A stretch of 64,000 nt of DNA from Streptomyces sp. NBC_00234. Its GTDB lineage: Bacteria > Actinomycetota > Actinomycetes > Streptomycetales > Streptomycetaceae. Under the pieces are notes generated by a model. It ran no database searches, was not told the DNA's origin, and worked only from the letters and a program-made list of their open reading frames with translations. Below are positions 33,852 through 41,735 of this stretch, one piece after another. Numbering within the stretch: position 1 is the stretch's first letter; each line of letters opens with the position of its first letter. Location: the NCBI RefSeq assembly GCF_036195325.1, contig NZ_CP108101.1, forward strand, positions 4,650,001-4,714,000, read 5' to 3'. Position numbers and translations under genes: made by a program.

Positions 33852-34808
33852 TCAGCCCGCCGGGGCCTCGTGCTCCCGGCGGGCTTCGGGCACGGCCCGG
33901 CGGTACGCGCTGGGGCTCTCGCCCCGCAGCCGCTTGAACGCGGCGCTGAAGCCGAACGCGTCCGCGTACCCCACGCGGCGCGCCACGGACGCCACCGTCA
34001 GCTCGGGGCGGCTCAGCAGATCGGCGGCGAGCGTCATCCGCCACTCCGTCAGATACGCCACCGGGCCCTCCCCGACCAGCTCCGTGAACCGCTTGGCCAG
34101 GGTCGTGCGCGACACCCCGGCCCGGCTCGCCAGCTCCGCGGTCGTCCACGGGTGCGCCGGGTCCTCGTGCATCGCGCGCAGCGCGGGCCCCGCCACCTCG
34201 TCGCCCAGCGCCTGGTACCACTTGGGCGGCTCGGCCTCCGGCCGGTCGAACCAGTCGCGCAGCGTGCACACCAGCAGCCAGTCGAGCAGCCGGTCGAGCA
34301 CGATCTGCCGGCCCGGCCGCGCCCCGGTGATCTGCGCCTCCAGGTAGTCCCGCATCGGCGCGCAGTCGTCGCCGTCCGGTACGACGAGCGCCGGTGGCAG
34401 GACGCGCAGCAGCCGTTGCGGAGCCTCGGCCTGTACGTCGTAGGCGGCTGCCAGCAGCACGGTGGGGCCGGTGATCTCATCGGCGGGGGCCTGGTCGCCG
34501 CCCGTGGCGGTCAGCCAGCGCACGTCCCGTACCGCAGCCCCCGCCCCCGTCCCGTCACCCGTGCCCGGCTCCGGGTCGTCGGTGAAGACGAACGGCGCCG
34601 GCCCCCGTACGATCGCCGCCTCACCGAGCCCCACCCGTTGCGGCGCACCACCCTCCGGGACGATCCACCCGGCGCCCCGCAGCGGCACGCACAGGGTCAG
34701 ATACGCCCCGTCCGTGAACCGCAGCGACCACGGCGGCCACAGCACCGAACGGCCGAACACCGCGCCCTTGCCCCGGACGCCGCGCAACAGTTCATCGAAC
34801 ACATCCAT
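33852..34808 (-). CDS. AraC family regulator with cupin-type sensor domain
   Basis: 318 residues. An N-terminal cupin-like ligand domain (about 1-180: FTDGAYLTLCVPLRGAGWIV, LLDWLLVCTLRDWF at its end) is followed by a C-terminal AraC DNA-binding domain (TTAELASRAGVSRTTLAKRF and VASVARRVGYADAFGFSAAFKR, about 220-300). This is the AraC cupin class (PF12852) often found next to oxidoreductases. It is divergent from the NmrA-like gene at 34910 across a 101-bp gap, and convergent with the other NmrA-like gene, so it probably regulates one or both. Confidence 0.92.
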   Translation of the reverse strand: MDVFDELLRGVRGKGAVFGRSVLWPPWSLRFTDGAYLTLCVPLRGAGWIVPEGGAPQRVGLGEAAIVRGPAPFVFTDDPEPGTGDGTGAGAAVRDVRWLTATGGDQAPADEITGPTVLLAAAYDVQAEAPQRLLRVLPPALVVPDGDDCAPMRDYLEAQITGARPGRQIVLDRLLDWLLVCTLRDWFDRPEAEPPKWYQALGDEVAGPALRAMHEDPAHPWTTAELASRAGVSRTTLAKRFTELVGEGPVAYLTEWRMTLAADLLSRPELTVASVARRVGYADAFGFSAAFKRLRGESPSAYRRAVPEARREHEAPAG

Positions 34809-34909
34809 GGCGCCACGATAGGCAGACGCACGGGCGGGGCGGACGATCTCCTATGCACCGCGGACGGACGGCCATGGTTCCGTACCCCGTCACGCGATGG
34901 ACTTGCCCC

Positions 34910-35779
34910 ATGACAACGAAGACGACGCAGGCACCGCAGAGCACGCGCACCACCTCCTCCGACATCCTCGTCCTGGGCGCGACCGGCAAGACGGGCCGCC
35001 GGGTCGTCCGGCACCTGCGCGCCACCGGCACGGCCGGGGTCCGGGCGGCCTCGCGCTCCGGCGACGTCACCTTCGACTGGACGCTCCCGGCGACCTGGCG
35101 GCCCGCGCTGGACGGTGCCGCGGCCGTCTACCTGGTGTCGCCCGAAGACCCGTCCCCCGTCGAGGAGTTCGTCGCGGAGGCGGTGAACGCGGGGGTGCGC
35201 CGCTTCGTGGCGCTGTCCGGGCACGGGATCGAGGCGGCCGGGGACGGTTTCGGGCAGGGCATGGCGGCGGGCGAGGCGGCCGTACGGGAGTCCGGCGCCG
35301 AGTGGACGATCATCAGGCCCAACAACTTCTTCCAGAACTTCGACGAGGACCTGTGGCTCGCCCCGCTGAGGGCGGGCCGCCTGGCCCTGCCGATCGGTGC
35401 GATGCCCGAGCCGTTCGTCGACGCCGAGGACGTGGCCGAGGTCGCGGCGGCTCTCCTCACCCGCGACGGTCACGCCGGCCGGACCTACGAACTGACGGGA
35501 CCGCGTGCGCTGACGTTCGCCGAGGCCACGGAGACGATCGCGCGTGCGGCGGGCCGCCCGATCCGTTACGAGGAGCTGACCCCGGAGGCGTACCGCGCCG
35601 AACTCCTGGGCGAGGGGTGGCCGGTGGCGATGGTGGACCTCCTGGACGCCATGTTCGCCGTGCACCGCGGGGGCCACGCGGCCGGCCTCGGGGACGGCGT
35701 CCAGCAGGTCCTCGGCCGCGAACCGGGCGACCTGGACCCGTGGGCCCGGCGGATCGCGGCCGGAGGGGCCTGGGCGTAA
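34910..35779 (+). CDS. NAD(P)-binding NmrA-like protein (second copy)
   Basis: 289 residues from ATG 34910. A paralog of the 32986 protein with the same motif order: ILVLGATGKTGRRVVRHL, WRPALDGAAAVYLVSPED, RRFVALSGHG, WTIIRPNNFFQNFDE and FVDAEDVAEVAA. The 14-residue N-terminal Thr-rich extension is not shared. It is transcribed away from the AraC cupin regulator and may respond to it. Likely an NAD(P)H-dependent reductase or sensor; substrate unknown. Confidence 0.9.
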   Translation: MTTKTTQAPQSTRTTSSDILVLGATGKTGRRVVRHLRATGTAGVRAASRSGDVTFDWTLPATWRPALDGAAAVYLVSPEDPSPVEEFVAEAVNAGVRRFVALSGHGIEAAGDGFGQGMAAGEAAVRESGAEWTIIRPNNFFQNFDEDLWLAPLRAGRLALPIGAMPEPFVDAEDVAEVAAALLTRDGHAGRTYELTGPRALTFAEATETIARAAGRPIRYEELTPEAYRAELLGEGWPVAMVDLLDAMFAVHRGGHAAGLGDGVQQVLGREPGDLDPWARRIAAGGAWA

Positions 35780-35874
35780 CGCGCCCTGGGGCCTCTCGTT
35801 CGGATCGGGCGGAAAAACCCTAGGCAGTGTCCGTGCCAGTCGCCGCCGACCAGACGCGACTTCGCGGACACGGT

Positions 35875-37026
35875 CTAGCCGCTGTGCGCCAGCCGCTTCG
35901 CTATCTTCCGGGCATCCAGCGCCATTTCGCGGAACATGCCGCTGATCGGGTTGGTGAACCCGGTGAAGTACAGGCCCGGGGCCTTCTCCGGGGTGCGCCC
36001 GCCGTGCACCACCGGCCGGCCCCGCGCGTCCAGGACGCCGAGGTGGCCGACCAGATCCTCCAGGGCCCGCCGGTACCCGGTCGCGGCGATCACCGCGTCC
36101 GGGGTGAGCCGGGTCCCGTCGGCCAGGACGACCGCGTCCCCGTCGAAGGACTCCACGGTCGCCACGGGCAGCACCCGGCCCGTCCGCACCGCGTCGATCA
36201 GCCCCACGTCCTGGACCGGGATCGCCCCGTCCTTGACCCGGGAGTACAGGCCCGTCGCGGGCCGGGGCAGCCCCTGGGCGGAGAGGTCCGGGACGGCGAG
36301 CTTCGCCATGACCCCGCCCGCCCGGTCCACGAGCCGCACCGGCAGCCGCCGTACGAGAATGCCGGTCGCCTGCGCGGGCCAGCCCGCCGTGGAGCGCCGC
36401 ACGATGTGCGGAACGGTGCGGACCGCGATGCGGACCCGGGAGGCGCCGCCCTCCACCAGGTCCACCGCGATCTCGGCCCCCGTGTTGCCGATGCCGACGA
36501 CGAGGACGTCCTTGCCGGCGTACGGGGACGGGGCGCGGTACTCCGAGGCGTGCAGCAGCTCACCGGTGTACGTCTCGCGCCCGGACCAGTCCGGCACGCG
36601 CGGGGTGTGGTTGTAGCCCGTGGCCACGACGACGGCCCGCCCGGTCAGCACCCGGCCGCCGCTCGCGGTCAGTTGCCAGCCGGTGCCGTCGGTGGTCCGG
36701 TCGACGCGGGAGACCTCCACGCCGGTCACCACTTCGAGTTCGTGGTGCTCGGCGTACTTCTCCAGGTAGCGCACCACGTCCGCGCGGGCGACCCAGCGTC
36801 CGAACCGGCGGGGCATCGCCAGGCCCGGCAGCGCGGACCAGTGGCGGGTGGTGTGCAGGCGCAGCCGGTCGTAGTGGCGCCGCCAGGAGGCCCCGACGCT
36901 CTCGGACTTCTCCAGCACGACGGCCCGGACGCCCTGCTCCCGCAGGGCGGCGGCGACGGCGAGACCACCGGGGCCACCGCCGATGACGTAGACGGGCCGG
37001 GGGTCGGTACGTGAGCTTTCGGACAT
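35875..37026 (-). CDS. FAD/NAD(P)H-dependent flavoprotein monooxygenase (FMO/Baeyer-Villiger-like)
   Basis: 383 residues from the ATG at 37026 (an ATG at 37071 is an alternative; neither has a strong ribosome site). It has two dinucleotide motifs, YVIGGGPGGLAVAAALREQG for FAD and VLVVGIGNTGAEIAVDLVEGG for NADPH, and an ATG-type motif DAVIAATGYRRAL before the C-terminal GLYFTGFTNPISG. It probably inserts oxygen into a ketone, amine or sulphide. It is divergent from the DoxX-DUF35 operon across perfect operator G, so a probable regulon member. Confidence 0.88.
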   Translation of the reverse strand: MSESSRTDPRPVYVIGGGPGGLAVAAALREQGVRAVVLEKSESVGASWRRHYDRLRLHTTRHWSALPGLAMPRRFGRWVARADVVRYLEKYAEHHELEVVTGVEVSRVDRTTDGTGWQLTASGGRVLTGRAVVVATGYNHTPRVPDWSGRETYTGELLHASEYRAPSPYAGKDVLVVGIGNTGAEIAVDLVEGGASRVRIAVRTVPHIVRRSTAGWPAQATGILVRRLPVRLVDRAGGVMAKLAVPDLSAQGLPRPATGLYSRVKDGAIPVQDVGLIDAVRTGRVLPVATVESFDGDAVVLADGTRLTPDAVIAATGYRRALEDLVGHLGVLDARGRPVVHGGRTPEKAPGLYFTGFTNPISGMFREMALDARKIAKRLAHSG

Positions 37027-37135
37027 GGTTATGGAGCGTAATCGCGCGCTCACTTGATGGGTCTCGGTCATGGTCGGAATCGGTTGCGAATTGATCACGG
37101 GGCACCTCTTGCGCGGGGCGGTCCGATCGGGTGAA

Positions 37136-37150
37136 CTGACGTACCGTCAG
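37136..37150. promoter_or_regulatory. TetR-regulon operator site G
   Basis: CTGACGTACCGTCAG, 12 of 12 fixed bases. Located 29 bp upstream of the DoxX start (37180) and 109 bp upstream of the flavoprotein start. Confidence 0.8.
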
Positions 37151-37179
37151 ATCGTGGGTCGTGACCGGAGGGAGCGCCG

Positions 37180-37632
37180 ATGCAGTCGATCGTGCTCGGT
37201 GGGGCGGAGTGGCTCGCCGTCCTGCGCATAGGGCTCGGCCTGTGGTGGCTGGAGAGCTGGCGCCACAAGGACCGCAAGGGCTGGTTCGAGCGCGGTACCG
37301 GCATCGCCTGGGCGGCGGACGTCGCCGGGAAGCACCGCTGGCCGGTGGTCCGCACGGGCTTCCGGCGCGTGGTCGCACCCCGCCCCCGGCTCATGGCGTA
37401 CGTCGTCGTCTACGCCGAACTCGCCCTGGGCCTCGGGCTGGTCGCCGGATTCCTCACCCCGGTCGCGCTCGCCGCGGGCCTGCTCCTGAACGTCCTCTAC
37501 CTGGTGCTGATGATCCACGACTGGGCCGAGCAGGGGCAGAACGCGATGATGGCGCTGATCTCGCTCGTCGCGCTGTTCGCGATGTCCTGGCAGACCTGGT
37601 CGCTCGACGCGGCGTTCGGACTCTTCCTGTGA
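37180..37632 (+). CDS. DoxX-like integral membrane protein
   Basis: 150 residues with four hydrophobic segments. The DoxX/TQO pattern is seen in LAVLRIGLGLWWLESWRHKD, YAELALGLGLVAGFLTPVALAAGLLLN and LVLMIHDWAEQGQNAMMAL. DoxX relatives are quinone-linked membrane subunits or redox accessories. It is coupled by GTGA overlap to the DUF35 gene and controlled from operator G. A role in feeding or removing electrons for the pathway's oxygenase is possible but inferred. Confidence 0.88.
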   Translation: MQSIVLGGAEWLAVLRIGLGLWWLESWRHKDRKGWFERGTGIAWAADVAGKHRWPVVRTGFRRVVAPRPRLMAYVVVYAELALGLGLVAGFLTPVALAAGLLLNVLYLVLMIHDWAEQGQNAMMALISLVALFAMSWQTWSLDAAFGLFL

Positions 37633-38042
37633 CGGCGGCGGCGCGTTTCGACCTCCCCGAACCGGACGCCTTCACCCGCCCCTACTGGGACGCGGCGGCC
37701 GAGGGCCACCTGCTGCTGCGCCGCTGCGGCGCCTGCGGCCGGGCCCACCACTACCCGCGGGAGTTCTGCCCCCGCTGCTGGAGCGAGGACGTCACCTGGG
37801 AACGCGCGAGCGGCCACGCGACGCTCTACACCTGGTCCGTCGTCCACCGCAACGACCTGCCCCCGTTCGCCTCCCGCGTCCCGTACACGGCGGCGGTCGT
37901 CGACCTCGCCGAGGGCCCGCGGATGATGACGGAGCTCGTGGACTGCGATCCGTCGTCCCTGGAGGTCGGCATGCGGCTCCAGGTCGCCTTCCGGCAGCAG
38001 GAGGACGGGGAGGCGGTAGCGGTCTTCCGGCCGCGGCACTGA
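37629..38042 (+). CDS. DUF35 zinc-ribbon/OB-fold acyl-CoA-associated protein
   Basis: 137 residues from GTG 37629, overlapping the DoxX stop. An N-terminal rubredoxin-like zinc ribbon (CGACGR...CPRCW) and a C-terminal OB-fold (ATLYTWSVVHRND to VPYTAAVVDLAEGPRMM). DUF35 proteins are essential partners of thiolase-fold aldolases such as Ltp2, or of MaoC-like hydratases in steroid side-chain removal. A likely partner is the thiolase-like protein at 40404-41585, which has no adjacent DUF35 gene. Confidence 0.92.
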   Translation: MTAAARFDLPEPDAFTRPYWDAAAEGHLLLRRCGACGRAHHYPREFCPRCWSEDVTWERASGHATLYTWSVVHRNDLPPFASRVPYTAAVVDLAEGPRMMTELVDCDPSSLEVGMRLQVAFRQQEDGEAVAVFRPRH

Positions 38043-38065
38043 CCTGTGCGTCACCGGCCGGCCGC

Positions 38066-38656
38066 TCACAGCCCCGGCGCTCCCCACACCGGGAACCACC
38101 GGGCGAGGTCCTTCTCCAGTCGGAGGTCGTCGCCCAGGACTGCCCGGGCCTGCAGCTCCAGCTGGTTGTCCCGCTTCTCGGCGGCGGGGCCGTCCGGAAC
38201 GGGGGCGAACGGATAGAACGTGCCGCGCTTGTAGAGGTAGACCAGGGCGAGCGGGCGCCCGTCCGGGTGGTGGAAGCCGATCAGCGAACACAGCAGGTGC
38301 GGGCCGAAGCCGCCGTCCTGGAGCAGGGTGTTGACCGCGTGCAGGTCGTTGACCAGGGACGCCGTGTCGGCGGCCGGCCGGTGGGCGAGCAGCCAGGTGT
38401 AGCCGTACGCGTCCCGGCTGAACTCCACCGGGATCCCGCCCCGGCCGGTGTCCGCGTCGAGCAGTTCGCGTACGTCCTCCTGGAGACGGGCGAAACCGCC
38501 GCCCTCCACGCCCGCGAAGCAGACCGAGCCGCGTCCGGTGGGGGCGAAGCCCGTGCCCGCCTGGAGGGTGAGCGCGGCGGAGGGGACGGCGAAGAGCTGG
38601 TCGAGGTCGGGGCGGACCGGCTTGCTGCGGCCCAGGATCGTGTCGAGGAGGCCCAT
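38066..38656 (-). CDS. pspAB: PspA-associated protein PspAB
   Basis: 196 residues, cytosolic. It matches the actinobacterial PspAB family: MGLLDTILGRSKPVRPDLDQLF at the start and GSVCFAGVEGGGFARLQEDV (about 43-62). It is immediately downstream of htpX on the same strand (ten bases between them), the arrangement found in other actinobacteria, where PspAB belongs to the PspA membrane-stress module. PspA itself is not in the window. It is convergent with the DUF35 gene. Confidence 0.85.
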   Translation of the reverse strand: MGLLDTILGRSKPVRPDLDQLFAVPSAALTLQAGTGFAPTGRGSVCFAGVEGGGFARLQEDVRELLDADTGRGGIPVEFSRDAYGYTWLLAHRPAADTASLVNDLHAVNTLLQDGGFGPHLLCSLIGFHHPDGRPLALVYLYKRGTFYPFAPVPDGPAAEKRDNQLELQARAVLGDDLRLEKDLARWFPVWGAPGL

Positions 38657-38665
38657 GGGCGTTCC

Positions 38666-39577
38666 TTACGGCCGGGACAGGTCGGCGGAGATGCGGGCGA
38701 GCTGGTCGAGGCGCTGTTCGAGCGTCGGGTGGGAGGCGACGAGCCGGCCGAGGCTCTCCTTCGAGGCGAACGCCGGCATGAAGTAGAAGGCGTTGTACGG
38801 CTCCGCCTTCCGCAGGTCCTCCGTCGGTATCCGGGCCATCTGGCCGCTGATCTTCGTCAGCGCGGAGGCGAGTGCCGAGGGGCGACCGGTGAGGAGGGCG
38901 GCCGTGCGGTCGGCGGAGAGCTCGCGGTAGCGGGAGAGCAGCCGGGTCAGCAGGAAGCTCAGGGCGTAGACGACCGCGCTGATCAGCGGGATGAGCATGA
39001 CGACGATGCCGACGGGATCGCTGCTGCGGCTGTTGCGTGCGAAACCGCCCCAGAGGGCGATCCGGGTGATGACGCCTGCCAGGACGCCGAGGAACGAGGC
39101 GATCGTCATCACCGCGACGTCGCGGTGCGCGACGTGCGACATCTCGTGGGCGAGGACGCCCTCCAGCTCCTCGGGTTCGAGCCTGCGCAGCAGGCCCGTG
39201 GTGGCGCAGACCAGGGCGGTCCGTTCGCTGCGGCCGGTGGCGAAGGCGTTCGGCACGTCGCTTCGGGCGATCGCCACCCGGGGTTTCGGCATGTCGGCGA
39301 GGGCGCAGATCCGGTCGACGGCGCCGTGCAGCTCGGGCGCCTCCTCGGGGGTGACCTCCCGGGCGCCCATCCCGTACGCCGCGATGCGGTCGCTGAACCA
39401 GAACTGGGCGACGAAGAGGGCGCCCGCGACGATCAGGACGAGGGGCCAGGAGTCGCGCAGGACCACCAGGAGCACGCCGACGAAGACCACGTACAGCAGG
39501 CCGATGAAGAACATCGTCGACACCATGCGCGTCGTCAGACCGCGGTCCGGGGCGTAGCGGGAACGGACACGTGCCAT
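38666..39577 (-). CDS. htpX: HtpX family membrane zinc metalloprotease
   Basis: 303 residues from the ATG at 39577, with AGGGAGG upstream. Two N-terminal membrane segments (about 18-40 and 45-60), the catalytic HEMSH motif at 144-148, two further membrane segments, and the third zinc ligand in YRELSADRTA. HtpX degrades misfolded membrane proteins. Paired with pspAB downstream, it points to a membrane-quality-control operon inserted among the catabolic genes without its own copy of the operator. Confidence 0.95.
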   Translation of the reverse strand: MARVRSRYAPDRGLTTRMVSTMFFIGLLYVVFVGVLLVVLRDSWPLVLIVAGALFVAQFWFSDRIAAYGMGAREVTPEEAPELHGAVDRICALADMPKPRVAIARSDVPNAFATGRSERTALVCATTGLLRRLEPEELEGVLAHEMSHVAHRDVAVMTIASFLGVLAGVITRIALWGGFARNSRSSDPVGIVVMLIPLISAVVYALSFLLTRLLSRYRELSADRTAALLTGRPSALASALTKISGQMARIPTEDLRKAEPYNAFYFMPAFASKESLGRLVASHPTLEQRLDQLARISADLSRP

Positions 39578-39659
39578 GGCTGCCTCCCTGCGGCTCACCT
39601 GCCTCCCATAGTGCCCCTTTTCTGTTGAAATCGAAGAGACGATCCCGTGCCGTCCCGGC

Positions 39660-40325
39660 TCAGGGCCAGAGCAGCTCCCGTACCCATGACCCGCCCTCCC
39701 GGCGGTAGCGCAGGCGCACGTGCTGCCGCCGGGCGTCGCCCTGGAAGAACTCGGCCTCCGTCGGCTCGACGACGTACCGGGTCCAGCTCGGCACGTCCGC
39801 GTCCGGTGCGGAGCGGGCGCGTTCCCAGGCGGCCTCCGAGGCCCGCACCAGCTCGTCACGGGTGTCCAGGACCTCGCTCTGCCGCCCCACCAGCGCCGAC
39901 GCCAGGGCGCCCGTCGAGCGGGCGTGCAGATCGGCCAGGCTCTCCGCCGGGCCCGCGGCGACGACCGGGCCCCGCACCCGGACCTGCCGCCCCTGGGCCG
40001 GCCAGTAGAAGCCGAGTGCGGCGTGCGGACGGGCGGCGAGCTGGTGGCCCTTGGCGCTGGTGGCGTGCGAGGCGAAGTGCCAGCCGCGCTCGTCCGCGTC
40101 GTGCAGCATCAGTGTCCGGACGTCGGGGCGGCCCTCCTCGTCGACGGTGGCGAGGGACATGGTGTGCGGCTCGGGCTGCCCGGCAGCCACCGCCTCGGCG
40201 AACCAGGCGTGGAAGAGGGGGAGCGGGTCCGCGGGCGCCGCGTCCGGGTCGAAGGCGGGGAGGTCGACGTCCCACACGCGCTGGGCGTGGAGCAGGTCGA
40301 GGAAGCTGCTGTGCGAATCGGGCAT
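39660..40325 (-). CDS. pyridoxine 5'-phosphate oxidase family protein
   Basis: 221 residues. A split-barrel FMN-binding oxidase: PHTMSLATVDEEGRPDVRTL, SAKGHQLAARPHAALGFYWP for FMN phosphate contact, and a C-terminal dimer and substrate region RYVVEPTEAEFFQGDARRQH ending ELLWP. Full PdxH proteins have the same order, and length fits. Whether it is the vitamin B6 enzyme or a relative acting on another flavin or F420 substrate cannot be settled here. 82 bp from htpX. Confidence 0.85.
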   Translation of the reverse strand: MPDSHSSFLDLLHAQRVWDVDLPAFDPDAAPADPLPLFHAWFAEAVAAGQPEPHTMSLATVDEEGRPDVRTLMLHDADERGWHFASHATSAKGHQLAARPHAALGFYWPAQGRQVRVRGPVVAAGPAESLADLHARSTGALASALVGRQSEVLDTRDELVRASEAAWERARSAPDADVPSWTRYVVEPTEAEFFQGDARRQHVRLRYRREGGSWVRELLWP

Positions 40326-40403
40326 GGGGTCATTCCATCGCAGGCCCGACGGCCGCGGGCGCGCCGCCTCCCGGGAGGCGCCCCGGCGCCGCGCGGCGTT
40401 GCC

Positions 40404-41585
40404 TCAGCCCCGTCCCAGCACCACCGTCCCCGAGGAGCAGAACCAGCCGCCCGTCCCCGAGGCCACGGCCAGCTCCGGCAGCCGCCCGCCCGCCCGGCGC
40501 ACCTGGCGCTCGCCCGCCTCGCCGCGCAGCTGCCGTACCGCCTCCACCAGCAGGAACAGTCCCCGCATCCCCGGGTGGCAGGCCGACAGCCCGCCGCCGT
40601 CCGTGTTGACCGGGAGCTCCCCCCGCAGCCCCGTCCGGCCCTTCTCCATGAACGGGCCGCCCTCGCCCTTCGCGCAGAAACCCAGGTCCTCCAGCGTCAC
40701 CAGCGTCATATAGGTGAACGCGTCGTAGATCTCGGCGAGGTCGATGTCGGCGGGACGCACCCCGGCCCGTTCGAAGGCCAGCCGGCCCGAGACCGCCGCG
40801 GGGGAGACGGTGAAGTCCTCCCACTCGGACATCGTGGAGTGCGAGACGTACTCACCCGTGCCGAGAATCCAGACCGGGTCCTTCGCCGTGTCCGGTACGT
40901 ACTCCTCGGCGGCCAGCAGCACCGCGCATCCGCCGTCGCTGCGGATGCAGCAGTGCAGTTTGGTGAACGGGTCGGCGACCATCGGTCCCGACAGGACGTC
41001 GTCCACCGTGATCGGGTCCCGGAACATCGCGTCCGGGTTGGCCGCCGCGTTCGCCCGCGCCTGGACCGCCACCTCGGCGAGCTGCTCCGCCGTCGTCCCG
41101 TACTCGTGCATGTGGCGGCGTGCGGCCATCGCGTACTTGGCGATCAGCGAGTGCCCGTACGGCACCTCGAACTGGAGCGGGCCGCGTGCCCCGAACGACA
41201 GGTTCGACGTCCGGCGCCCCGCCTTGATGTCGGCCCGGGCCGTCGACCCGTACACGAGCAGGACGACGTCGGCGCGACCGGCGGCGATGGCGTCCGCCGC
41301 GTGGGCCGCCATGACCTCCCAGGTCGCGCCGCCGACCGCGGTGGAGTCCACCCAGGTGGGGGTGAGGCCGAGGTACTCGGCGACCTCGACGGGGGCGAGC
41401 GTCCCGAGCCCCGCGGAGGCGAAACCGTTGATGACGGACCGGTCCAGGCCCGAGTCGGCGAGCGCCCTGCGGGCGGCCTGGGCGTGCAGCGCGTACGGGG
41501 TGGCCTCGTCGACGCGACCGCAGTCCGCCAGCGATATGCCGACTGCGGCGACCCGGCGCGGGGCGGTGGAGGATGAGGAAGGCAT
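40404..41585 (-). CDS. thiolase-fold lipid-transfer (Ltp-like) protein, probable retro-aldolase
   Basis: 393 residues. A thiolase superfamily member of the SCP2/Ltp branch: AVGISLADCGRVDEAT, AEIYDAFTYMTLVTLEDLGFC and GGGLSACHPGMRGLFLL. Where true thiolases carry the nucleophilic Cys, the segment reads STAVGGATWEV and has no Cys, as in Ltp2-type aldolases that split a beta-hydroxy-acyl-CoA with a DUF35 partner. Operator H lies only 4 bp ahead of the ATG, so the mRNA may be leaderless. Divergent from the acyl-CoA dehydrogenase at 41736. Confidence 0.9.
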   Translation of the reverse strand: MPSSSSTAPRRVAAVGISLADCGRVDEATPYALHAQAARRALADSGLDRSVINGFASAGLGTLAPVEVAEYLGLTPTWVDSTAVGGATWEVMAAHAADAIAAGRADVVLLVYGSTARADIKAGRRTSNLSFGARGPLQFEVPYGHSLIAKYAMAARRHMHEYGTTAEQLAEVAVQARANAAANPDAMFRDPITVDDVLSGPMVADPFTKLHCCIRSDGGCAVLLAAEEYVPDTAKDPVWILGTGEYVSHSTMSEWEDFTVSPAAVSGRLAFERAGVRPADIDLAEIYDAFTYMTLVTLEDLGFCAKGEGGPFMEKGRTGLRGELPVNTDGGGLSACHPGMRGLFLLVEAVRQLRGEAGERQVRRAGGRLPELAVASGTGGWFCSSGTVVLGRG

Positions 41586-41589
41586 GAAT

Positions 41590-41604
41590 CTGACGGTACA
41601 TCAG
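41590..41604. promoter_or_regulatory. TetR-regulon operator site H
   Basis: CTGACGGTACATCAG, 11 of 12 fixed bases, beginning 4 bp upstream of the thiolase-like start codon. Its centre is 90 bp from site I, the same spacing as A to B. Confidence 0.75.
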
Positions 41605-41679
41605 ATACCTTGCTCGGCAAGAGGCTTGTGTCGCAGCGAGGATGCGCGGCACTGGGATTCTGGGACCTTCCCACCTAGC

Positions 41680-41694
41680 ATGACGCCCCGTCAG
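41680..41694. promoter_or_regulatory. TetR-regulon operator site I
   Basis: ATGACGCCCCGTCAG, 11 of 12 fixed bases, 41 bp upstream of the acyl-CoA dehydrogenase start at 41736. Confidence 0.7.
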
Positions 41695-41735
41695 GTCGGG
41701 GCGCAGGTCCCTGACCGAGGGGAAGGAGCCCGACG

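Noticed and set aside
35827..35871. GTGTCCG...CGGACAC inverted repeat as terminator between convergent genes
   Set aside because: A 7-bp stem around a 31-base loop is too weak to support.
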